Assembly (NCBI GenBank): GCA_964402505.1
Contig: CAYOCP010000012.1
Location: 1 to 64,000 of the forward strand
Direction: 5' to 3'
Length of the DNA: 64,000 nucleotides
Origin: SLRI01 sp964402505
Lineage (GTDB): Bacteria; Pseudomonadota; Alphaproteobacteria; Geminicoccales; Geminicoccaceae
The position numbers and the translations under genes are program-made. This document shows, piece by piece, positions 58,014 to 64,000 of the stretch; the first letter of the stretch is position 1, and every line of letters starts with the position of its first letter. The notes under the pieces are model-generated. The model was not told the DNA's origin and searched no databases. It saw only the letters and a program-made list of their open reading frames with translations.

Positions 58014-60689
58014 ATGACGTGTCCTCGACCCACCAGGCGCGCGTTCCTCCTGGGCGGCGCCGCACTCACGAGTGCCGCGGCACTGCGCGGCTCCACCGCC
58101 CTCGCCACCATCGACCCCAACTCCTTCGCCGATCGGCGCGTCTTCCACGCCACCCATTACGGCCCGTTCGAGGCGGTCGTGCGCGACGGCCGGCTGATCG
58201 GCCTCAACGCCGTGACCGAGCTGGACGCCCGGCCGACCGAGATGCTGATGTACGGCGTCGTCGACCGCACCTACGACAAATCGCGCATCGACCATCCCAT
58301 GATCCGGAAGTCCTACCTGGAGAACTGGGAATCCGGCGACACCAGGCCCGAATTGCGCGGCAAGGAGCCCTATGTCCGCGTCGACTGGGACACCGCCTAC
58401 AGCCTGACCGCCAAGGCGCTGCTCGACACGGCGAGCGAGCACGGCAACGAGGCGATCTTCAGCTCGTCCTATGGCGGCTGGGCCAATGCCGGCAACTTCC
58501 GCCCCAACGTCATGCAGGGCCGCCTGATGAACCTGATCGGCGGCTGCACCCTGACCCAGGGCGACTGGTCGGCCGGCGCCAGCCAGATCTGCCTGCCCAG
58601 GGTCATCGGCGACATGGAGGTCTATTCCGCCCAGACCGCCTGGGAGGTCATCCGCGACAACACCGAGGTCTTCGTGCTGGTCGGCTGCGACCCGATCAAG
58701 AACAACCGTATCGAATACACCGTGGCCGATCATCAGATCTACGGACCCTGGGAGCAGATCCGCGATCGAGGCTGCCGCTTCATCTCGATCAACCCGCAGC
58801 GCACCGCATCCGACGCCTATCTCGAGGCGGAATGGATCAGCATCGTCCCCAATACCGACGTCGCCCTCTTCAGCGCCATGGCGTTCCACGTCCTGGAGAA
58901 AGGCCTCGAGGACCAAGCCTATCTCGACAAATACACGGTCGGCTCCGACAAATGGATCGCCTACATCAAGGGCGAGACCGACGACCAGCCCAAGACGCCG
59001 GAATGGGCGGCACCGATCACCGGCATCGATGCCGACAGGATCCGCGAGCTCGCCGAGCTCTTCGCCACCTCCCGGACCGAGATCGCCGGCGCCTGGTCCC
59101 TGCAGCGCGCCCAGCACGGCGAGATGACCCACTGGGCGATCATCAACTTCTCCGCGCTCACCGGCCAGATCGGCAAGCCCGGCGGCGGCGTCGGCTTCTC
59201 CTGGCACTACGGCTGCGGCGGCATGCCGCAATCGGGCAAATCCACGCCCACCGGCCTGAGCCAGGGCAGGAACTGGGTCAAGGGCATCTGCCCCGCCAGC
59301 CGCATCACCGAGATGCTCGAGAATCCGGGCGCGGAGTTCACCTATAACGGCCGCACCGGCACCTACCCCGACGTCAGGATGATCTACAACGCCGGCAACA
59401 ACTTCATGAGCCATCAGCAGGACACCAACCGGCTGATCCGCGCGCTCGAGAAGGTCGAGACCATCGTCAGCGTCGATGTCTGGTGGACCGCCGCGACACG
59501 CTGGGCCGATATCGTGCTGCCCGCCGCCTCGACCCTCGAGCGCGACGACATCAGCGTCGGCGGCACCTACTCCAACGACAAGATCTACGCCATGAAGAAG
59601 GTGATCGAGCCGGTCGGCGAGAGCCTGTCCGACTACGAGATCTGCGAGGGCCTGGCCGACAAGCTCGGCATCTGGCAGCAGTTCACCGACGGCGAGGAGA
59701 TGATGTTCCACATCCAGGCGGCCTACGAGAAATCGGCGGCGGCGAGACACACGCCCTTCGAGCGGTTCTGGGAGCAGGGCTACGCCCGCCAGGAGGTGCC
59801 CGAGGCGGCGCGCCGCTGGGTCCGCCACGGCGATTTCTACACCGATCCCGAGGCCAACCCGCTGCACACCAATTCCGGCAAGATCGAGATGTTCTGCGAG
59901 GAGATCGCCCAGTTCGGCATCGACGACTGCCCGGGCATGCCGGTCTGGATGGAGAAGCACGAGTATCTGGGCAATGCCGAGCCGGACCAGGTCCACGTCG
60001 TCAGCCCGCATCCCTGGTACCGCCTGCACAGCCAGATGGACCAGTCCGCGAAGCTGCGCGGCCTCTACAAGATCCAGGGCCGCGAGCCCGCGCGCATCAA
60101 CCGCGAGGACGCCGCCTCGCGCGGCATCGAGGACGGCGATCTGGTCGAGCTTTACAACGATCGCGGCACCATCATCGTCGGCGCCATCCTCTCCGACGAC
60201 ATCCGCAAGGGCGTGGTCTCGGTCTATGAGGGCGGCTGGCCGCAGCTCGACAAGAAGGGCCGCTGCAACTCGGGCCTCGTGAACTTCCTGACCTCGACGC
60301 AGCGGGCCTCGGGGCTGAGCCAGGCGACCTCCGCCAACACGGTGCTCTGTCGCATGCGCAAGTGCGAGGACCCGGAGGGCCCGAACCTCGCCTACGAGAA
60401 GCCGGAGATCATCGAGGACCACGAGCTCGCCGCCATCGACGAGGACAAGCTCGGTCTCGATCGGCTCTACGACATCACCGAGGCGCTCCTGGCCGACGTG
60501 ACCGAGGGCGAGCGGATCTTCTACGAGCGCTGCACCGTGTGCCACGGCCCGCGCGAGGTCACCCATTTCACCCAGAACCAGTGGAAGGCCATCACGCCGT
60601 CCATGTTCCCGCGCGCCGGCCTCAACGAGAACGAGGCGACGCTGGTCATGGACTTCCTGATGAAGAACGCCGCCGACGCGGCCATGTGA
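58014..60689 (+). CDS. TorA-type molybdopterin reductase fused to TorC C-terminal heme domain
   Basis: About 891 residues from ATG 58014 (GGGAGGGAAG upstream). Tat signal TRRAFLLGGAALTSAAA (Arg8-Arg9). The body matches DMSO/TMAO reductases: Mo-ligand Ser186 in QGDWSAGASQ, IKNNRIEY region, TGQIGKPGGGVGFSWHYGCG and ANTVLCRMRK near the end. After about residue 810 the chain continues into LYDITEALLADVTEGERIFY with heme motif CTVCH (840-844) and MFPRAGLNENEATLVMDFLM, which resembles the C-terminal monoheme domain of TorC. Normal TorA ends before this. So it is a periplasmic reductase with its own electron-entry heme; substrate TMAO, DMSO or another N-/S-oxide. No torD or membrane cytochrome gene is nearby. 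Confidence 0.85.
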   Translation: MTCPRPTRRAFLLGGAALTSAAALRGSTALATIDPNSFADRRVFHATHYGPFEAVVRDGRLIGLNAVTELDARPTEMLMYGVVDRTYDKSRIDHPMIRKSYLENWESGDTRPELRGKEPYVRVDWDTAYSLTAKALLDTASEHGNEAIFSSSYGGWANAGNFRPNVMQGRLMNLIGGCTLTQGDWSAGASQICLPRVIGDMEVYSAQTAWEVIRDNTEVFVLVGCDPIKNNRIEYTVADHQIYGPWEQIRDRGCRFISINPQRTASDAYLEAEWISIVPNTDVALFSAMAFHVLEKGLEDQAYLDKYTVGSDKWIAYIKGETDDQPKTPEWAAPITGIDADRIRELAELFATSRTEIAGAWSLQRAQHGEMTHWAIINFSALTGQIGKPGGGVGFSWHYGCGGMPQSGKSTPTGLSQGRNWVKGICPASRITEMLENPGAEFTYNGRTGTYPDVRMIYNAGNNFMSHQQDTNRLIRALEKVETIVSVDVWWTAATRWADIVLPAASTLERDDISVGGTYSNDKIYAMKKVIEPVGESLSDYEICEGLADKLGIWQQFTDGEEMMFHIQAAYEKSAAARHTPFERFWEQGYARQEVPEAARRWVRHGDFYTDPEANPLHTNSGKIEMFCEEIAQFGIDDCPGMPVWMEKHEYLGNAEPDQVHVVSPHPWYRLHSQMDQSAKLRGLYKIQGREPARINREDAASRGIEDGDLVELYNDRGTIIVGAILSDDIRKGVVSVYEGGWPQLDKKGRCNSGLVNFLTSTQRASGLSQATSANTVLCRMRKCEDPEGPNLAYEKPEIIEDHELAAIDEDKLGLDRLYDITEALLADVTEGERIFYERCTVCHGPREVTHFTQNQWKAITPSMFPRAGLNENEATLVMDFLMKNAADAAM

Positions 60690-60741
60690 CCTTCCGATCC
60701 GACCGGATCTTCGATCGAAGGGGCGCCAGGGGAGACGAGAC

Positions 60742-61845
60742 ATGTGGAGCAAGCTCTGGATGAGCGCGGCGCTCGCCGCCGGCCTCGCGGCCGCATCCGC
60801 GGCCTCGGCCGAGACCGTCCGCGCGACCTCGGGCTTCGGTCCCGACCATCCGATCGCCGTCGCCATCTATCCCGAGCTCAACCAGCGCCTTCGGGCCTTC
60901 ACCAACGGCGCCTGGAACCTCGAGGACGAGCCCTCCGGCCGCGTCGCACCCAACGGGATGAGTGCGGCCCTGCGCGACGGTGTCACCGATCTCGGTGCCC
61001 TCGTGCTGCCCTATTTCTCGGACGACTACGCCGAGGCGTCGCTGCCCTCGGAGCTTTCGATCATCGGCCGAAACAGCCTGGCGATCTCCTCGGCGGTGAC
61101 CGAGTACGTGGCGACCTGCGCGGCATGCCAGGCCGAGTTCGCCCGAAACGGCCAAGTCTATCTCGGCTCCGACGCGACCCCGCCCTACAATCTTTTGACC
61201 AGGATGCCGATCCGCAGCGTCGACGATCTCGCCGGCGTCCGCATCCGCACCGGCGCACCGCTCTTTGCCGCCTTCATCAAGAAGCAGCGCGGGGTGGTGG
61301 TGCAGACGCCGTCATCGGAGCTGGCCGAGAAGCTGCGCATCGGCGCCTACGCCGGCACCTTCAGCGGCAATAACGAGATCGTGGCCTACGGGCTCGAGAA
61401 GCTCGTGCCCTACGTCACAGAGATCGAGCTCGGCGTCTACAACGGCACCGCTGCCACCACGGCGAGCCGCAAGCTCTGGGACCGGATGAACGCCGGCGAC
61501 CGCGCGGCCCTCGCCCGTGCGGCGCAATACGGCCTCGTCAAGGGCGTCGACGAGTTCATGACGGAGGCGAAGGCGGCACGCGAGGTCGAGGGCATCACGT
61601 TCATCCCGATGGACGAGACCCTGAAGGAGGCGAAGCGCGCCTTCATCGACCAGCAGCTCGCCAACGCCACCCGGATTCTCGAGAGCCGCGGCGTGACCGA
61701 CGCCCAGGCCAAGGTCTACCGCTACGTTCTCCTGGTCGGCAAATGGGAAGGCCTGATCACCGACGACACGACGCCCGAGGAGCTGGCCCAGCTCCGCTAC
61801 GACCAGATCTTCGCCCCCCTCGACATGACCACCTACGGCCAATAG
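60742..61845 (+). CDS. TRAP transporter solute-binding protein (DctP family)
   Basis: 367 residues with a Sec signal (residues 1-23, ending ASA before ETVRA). The DctP fold is shown by IRSVDDLAGVRIRTGAPLFA, and the second lobe by LEKLVPYVTEIELGVYNGTA. A cysteine pair CAAC at about residues 129-132 could form a disulfide. Binding proteins of this class take up carboxylates through DctQM, but neither permease gene is present. Its place 52 bases after the Tor-type reductase suggests a linked role, such as substrate capture or sensing. AGGGGAGA precedes ATG 60742. Confidence 0.82.
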   Translation: MWSKLWMSAALAAGLAAASAASAETVRATSGFGPDHPIAVAIYPELNQRLRAFTNGAWNLEDEPSGRVAPNGMSAALRDGVTDLGALVLPYFSDDYAEASLPSELSIIGRNSLAISSAVTEYVATCAACQAEFARNGQVYLGSDATPPYNLLTRMPIRSVDDLAGVRIRTGAPLFAAFIKKQRGVVVQTPSSELAEKLRIGAYAGTFSGNNEIVAYGLEKLVPYVTEIELGVYNGTAATTASRKLWDRMNAGDRAALARAAQYGLVKGVDEFMTEAKAAREVEGITFIPMDETLKEAKRAFIDQQLANATRILESRGVTDAQAKVYRYVLLVGKWEGLITDDTTPEELAQLRYDQIFAPLDMTTYGQ

Positions 61846-61853
61846 GTTCGGCC

Positions 61854-61876
61854 TTAAAGGGGTCAGGACTCTTTAA
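61854..61876. repeat. Palindromic repeat, copy 3 (downstream of DctP gene)
   Basis: TTAAAGGGGTCAGGACTCTT followed by TAA; one C-to-T change in the right arm. It starts nine bases after the DctP-type stop. All three copies lie at or just after gene 3' ends, consistent with terminator use or REP-like spread. Confidence 0.75.
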
Positions 61877-61930
61877 CCCGGAGAACCGTGACCCGAGCCC
61901 TTCTCAACCCTGCGGCGGGGCGGGAAGGTG

Positions 61931-62074
61931 GTTGCATCCGATGCAACATTCGCCCCCGGCGTGTCGCATCCGGTGCAACATCGCGATCCGGCATGTTGCA
62001 TGTCGTGCAACATGCTCGCTTCGGATATTGCAGGAGATGCAACATTTTCCGAGGGATGTTGCATCCCGTGCAAC
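61931..62074. repeat. Five-copy 17-bp palindrome array, 32-bp period
   Basis: Copies at 61931-61947, 61963-61979, 61995-62011, 62027-62043 and 62058-62074, start-to-start 32, 32, 32 and 31 bases. Consensus GTTGCATNNNRTGCAAC; most copies extend to ATGTTGCATnnnATGCAACA plus T. Interspaces of 14-15 bases are unrelated except for terminal AT. Copy 4 has a changed left arm (ATTGCAG). The constant spacing puts every copy on almost the same helix face. It lies in a 606-bp non-coding stretch between the DctP gene and the DMT transporter gene. Confidence 0.85.
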
Positions 62075-62078
62075 CTCA

Positions 62079-62278
62079 GGCGACGAGCGAACCCGCCGCG
62101 GCGACGAGCGAACCCGGCGAACCGAGGCGCCAGCTCACCGGTCCGACGAACGAACCCGACCGGTGGCAAACGAACCCGATCGTTGTCAACCCCTTGACGA
62201 AAAGGCTCTTTTTCACGCCTGCGGCACCCTCGAGGGCGGCCGGCGGGGTGGCTGGGAAAAAGGCACCGAGCGAACCCG
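62079..62278 (+). repeat. Five-copy CGAACCCG direct repeats
   Basis: CGAACCCG at 62088, 62109, 62151, 62171 and 62271. The first two sit in an exact 17-base duplicate (GGCGACGAGCGAACCCG at 62079-62095 and 62100-62116). Spacings of 21, 42, 20 and 100 bases are mostly near multiples of 21. Between copies 4 and 5 lie two small hairpins, GTCAA-CCCC-TTGAC (62185-62198) and GAAAAG-GCT-CTTTTTC (62199-62214). No protein-like frame crosses the region. Confidence 0.65.
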
Positions 62279-62306
62279 AGGCAGGCTTGCGCCGGAATGC
62301 GAACTA

Positions 62307-62325
62307 GGCTATAAGTCCTATAGCC
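62307..62325. promoter_or_regulatory. Inverted repeat upstream of DMT transporter gene
   Basis: GGCTATA-AGTCC-TATAGCC, 7-bp arms with a 5-base centre, 127 bases before ATG 62452. It contains two TATA-type boxes and is the AT-richest spot of the region, so it may be a promoter or operator. Confidence 0.4.
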
Positions 62326-62451
62326 GCGACCGGCAGGCAGGGGGGCGAATGCCGTTGTTCGAGCTTTCCGGATCGAGGTGCGGCGGCCCGTCTCCCGCCA
62401 GGGGGACCCGACGCCATTCCCCTGGCCCCCGCCGCCCGCTATGCCAGGGCC

Positions 62452-62895
62452 ATGACGGTCATCTGGCTCGGCCTCGTTCTCGCGGGCGGCATCCTGCTCG
62501 GCATCCAGCCGACGCTCAATGCCGGGCTGGCACGCCATCTCGGCCACCCGCTCAGCGCCTCGCTCGTGTCCTTCGGCACGGCGACGCTGCTGCTCCTCGC
62601 GCTCGCCCTGCTGCTCCGTCCGCCCGCGCCGTCGCTGGCCGGGCTTCGGGCGATACCGCTCTGGCTCTGGTGCGGCGGCGCCATGGGTGCGGCCTACGTC
62701 ACCATCGCCCTCATGGCGACACCGCGCCTCGGCGCCGCCCCGGTCATCGCCCTCGTCATCTGCGGCCAGCTCGCCGCCGCCCTCGTGATCGACAGCTTCG
62801 GCCTCATGGGCCTCCCGGCGCGCCCCTTCGACTGGACCAAGCTCCTTGGCGCCCTCTGCCTCGTCGCCGGCACCGTCCTCATCCGCTGGCGCTGA
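62452..62895 (+). CDS. Small DMT-family membrane protein (DUF606/YdcZ-like)
   Basis: 147 residues and five predicted helices. LAGGILLGIQPTLNAGLARH followed by LGHPLSASLVSFGTATLLLL is the DUF606/YdcZ motif (N-G/A-x-L-x-x-x-L-G-x-P, then SF-x-x-G), and the last helix ends VAGTVLIRWR. Members are half-size drug/metabolite-type transporters that often work as dimers. No partner gene is adjacent. The ribosome site is weak (AGGG about six bases upstream). Substrate unknown. Confidence 0.8.
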   Translation: MTVIWLGLVLAGGILLGIQPTLNAGLARHLGHPLSASLVSFGTATLLLLALALLLRPPAPSLAGLRAIPLWLWCGGAMGAAYVTIALMATPRLGAAPVIALVICGQLAAALVIDSFGLMGLPARPFDWTKLLGALCLVAGTVLIRWR

Positions 62896-62934
62896 GGGCC
62901 TGCTCGCCGCGCCGCTCCCGCTTCTCGAGGGAGG

Positions 62935-63518
62935 CCCGCCAGGTCATCGCACAGGTCCAGGCATGGGCCTTCATGAGCTGCGGCACGTTGCCCCAGAATT
63001 TGCGCACCTTGCCGACGCTCTCGGGCCGGTCGTGGTCGAGCCTGAAGCGCCCCCTCCTCGACGACCACCGGCTCGGGCACGAAGCGGGCGAGCACGGCCG
63101 TGCAGCCATGGGCGCCGACGGCGGGGCCGTTGCCGCCCTTGGGTGCGCCGAAGGCCTTGTGCAGCATGAACATGCAGGCATCGAAGCCGAGCTCGGCGGC
63201 GCGGAGCTTGCCCATGAAGCCGTTGAAGTCGGCATGGTCCCAGGAGCAGAGGCCGCCCGCCTCGTGCACGTTCCGGATCCAGTCGGTGATCTCGGGATTG
63301 TAGATGCCCATGTCGTCCGGATTGCCGACCATGAGCGCCGAATTGGACCTCATGGTGCAGGTGCCGAAGAGGCTGATCCCCGTCATGCCGAGCGTTTCCC
63401 GGCTCAGATGGAGGAAATGCCGAAGCACGTCGTGCTCGCTCATCTCGGGCAGCGCCGCCGGCACCCGGCGGGTCATGCCGGCCGGCACGAGGGCCGTGAC
63501 CTGCCACTGAACGTTCAT
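62935..63518 (-). pseudogene. Decayed glycine dehydrogenase subunit 2-like gene (gcvPB)
   Basis: Reading minus strand from 63518: PEMSEHDVLRHFLHLSRETL then GTCTMRSNS match the GcvPB N-terminal region. The text then jumps directly to LMVGNPDDMGIYNPEITDW and NVHEAGGLCSWDHADFNGFM, skipping about 170 residues of the normal protein. The PLP-lysine motif is MLHKAFGAPKGGNGPAVG. At a run of five C (63050-63054, plus strand) the frame shifts by one base; homology resumes as RFRLDHDRPESVGKVRKFWG then NVPQLMKAHAW and stops. The 5' end, the middle and the C-terminal part are missing, so the gene is not functional even if the one-base shift is a sequencing error. Confidence 0.72.
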
Positions 63519-63561
63519 CCATCGACGACTGGTCGAGGATGAAATACCGCCGCTTCATCGA

Positions 63562-63813
63562 GGCGACCCGGCCGCCCGGACCGCCCATGTCCTGGACACG
63601 ATCCAGGCGAGCCTCAGGGCCGTCGGCGCCAGCCTCGCCGACGTCGTCCGCGCCCGCGTCCTCGTCCGCGACATCGACATGTGGGAGCCCGTGGCCCGAA
63701 CGCATGGCCGCTACTTCCGGGACCATCGCCCCGTCAACATGCTGGTCGAGGCGAAGCTGGTCGGCGATCACCTGGTCGAGATCGAGGCCGACGCGGTGGT
63801 TCCTCGAGCGTAG
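63562..63813 (+). pseudogene. C-terminal fragment of a RidA-family protein
   Basis: GDPAARTAHVLDTIQASLRA then VGASLADVVRARVLVRDID and EAKLVGDHLVEIEADAVV match the C-terminal two thirds of RidA/YjgF proteins, which hydrolyse reactive enamines. About 50 N-terminal residues, including the usual substrate-pocket start, are absent and no start codon with a ribosome site is in frame. The conserved Arg before VLVRDID is kept. It lies between the gcvPB remnant and a convergent BKACE gene, overlapping the latter's end by about 46 bases. Confidence 0.68.
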
Positions 63814-64000
63814 GCCGGCAGGCCCAGGAGGGCGCGCGCCTCGGCGACCGTGGCCGGACGCCTGCCGTACTCGGGGCAGAGCGCCACCACCTGCTCGACC
63901 AGGGCGGCATTGGAGGGCGCAAGCCGCTCCTTGTCGAGGCGCACATTGTCCTCGAGCCCGGTCCGGCAATGGCCGCCGAGCTCGAGCGACCAGCGCACCA
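63768..64000 (-). CDS. 3-keto-5-aminohexanoate cleavage (BKACE) family enzyme, partial
   Basis: Only the C-terminal 76 residues or so are in the window; the 5' part lies to the right. LGGHCRTGLEDNVRLDKERL then LAPSNAALVEQVVALCPEYG and PATVAEARALLGL are typical of the BKACE C-terminus (GGHxRxGLEDN ... ARxxLGL). These zinc enzymes condense or cleave beta-keto acids with acetyl-CoA. The 18 residues after LLGL (PAYARGTTASASISTR) exceed the usual end and overlap the RidA fragment, so the original stop region may be disturbed. Confidence 0.8.
   Translation of the reverse strand, partial: VRWSLELGGHCRTGLEDNVRLDKERLAPSNAALVEQVVALCPEYGRRPATVAEARALLGLPAYARGTTASASISTR

Noticed and set aside
61931..62074. 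CRISPR array
   Set aside because: Repeats are 17-bp perfect palindromes, spacers only 14-15 bases, five copies, and there are no cas genes or leader. The shape fits binding sites better.
61888..62307. Small cysteine-rich open frames in the repeat region
   Set aside because: They arise from translating the palindromes and CGAACCCG repeats; no start signal or family resemblance.
62349..62900. Open frame starting ATG 62349 behind AGGGGGG
   Set aside because: The ribosome site is attractive, but the product is arginine/proline-rich shadow of the DMT gene in another frame.

Overview
The window is extremely GC-rich and densely packed, with genes joined by ATGA/GTGA start-stop overlaps and many GTG or TTG starts. 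Gene content points to an alphaproteobacterium, probably of the Rhodospirillales/Geminicoccales type. The evidence is the purQ-purL-bolA-grxD string, a TorA-type Tat enzyme fused to a TorC-like cytochrome domain, a Dpp-type ABC operon and a DctP protein. The taxon is inferred from gene order and protein style, not from a marker gene.

Layout. (1) 265-8125 (+): a complex I-like operon that encodes only the membrane arm (NuoA, H, J, K, L, M, N). One 302-residue protein sits where NuoB, C and D are expected. It looks like a cysteine-poor NuoB/NuoD fusion remnant, and NuoE, F, G and I are absent. (2) 8565-9925 (+): three tandem small heat-shock proteins behind a possible sigma-32 promoter. (3) 10289-34787 (+): a 24.5-kb extracellular contractile injection system (eCIS) locus of 18 genes. 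It encodes sheath, tube, baseplate chaperone, DUF4255 cap, AAA+ ATPase, two DUF4157 proteins, tube-initiator and LysM proteins, hub, spike, gp25, two large baseplate proteins, a tail-I/beta-helix protein, a DUF6519 beta-helix protein and three small unknowns. (4) 34806-42285 (-): a Dpp/Opp-type ABC importer operon ending in two paralogous zinc-dependent aspartoacylase/desuccinylase-family amidohydrolases. (5) 42573-43643 (+): a threonine aldolase-family gene. (6) 43800-52846 (+): a LysM-FecR protein, a 15-repeat PKD protein and a membrane class III nucleotide cyclase. (7) 52843-53832 (-): a Ca2+/cation exchanger. (8) 54068-57560 (+): purQ-purL-bolA-grxD. (9) 58014-61845 (+): TorA-TorC(C-terminal) fusion plus an orphan DctP-type binding protein. 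(10) 61846-62451: a repeat-rich intergenic region. (11) 62452-64000: a small DMT transporter, decayed gcvPB and ridA fragments, and the 3' end of a BKACE-family gene running off the window.

How the parts work together. The eCIS genes should build a syringe-like particle: AAA+ ATPase and DUF4255 cap for assembly and termination, gp25/J-like proteins for the baseplate, hub/spike/LysM for the tip, beta-helix proteins for the outer surface, and DUF4157 proteins as candidate cargo. The FecR-PKD-cyclase set reads as a periplasm-to-cAMP/cGMP signalling unit. The Dpp-like transporter plus two amidohydrolases suggests uptake and deacylation of N-acylated small molecules.

Most unusual features: the complex I membrane arm with a degenerate adaptor; a five-copy 17-bp palindrome array with a near-constant 32-bp period (61931-62074), followed by a second repeat family spaced mostly near multiples of 21 bp; the eCIS locus with split hub and tube-initiator genes and no recognisable tape measure; and a three-copy palindrome at gene 3' ends, one copy of which supplies the stop codon of the aldolase gene. 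No tRNA, rRNA, insertion sequence or CRISPR-cas locus was recognised.
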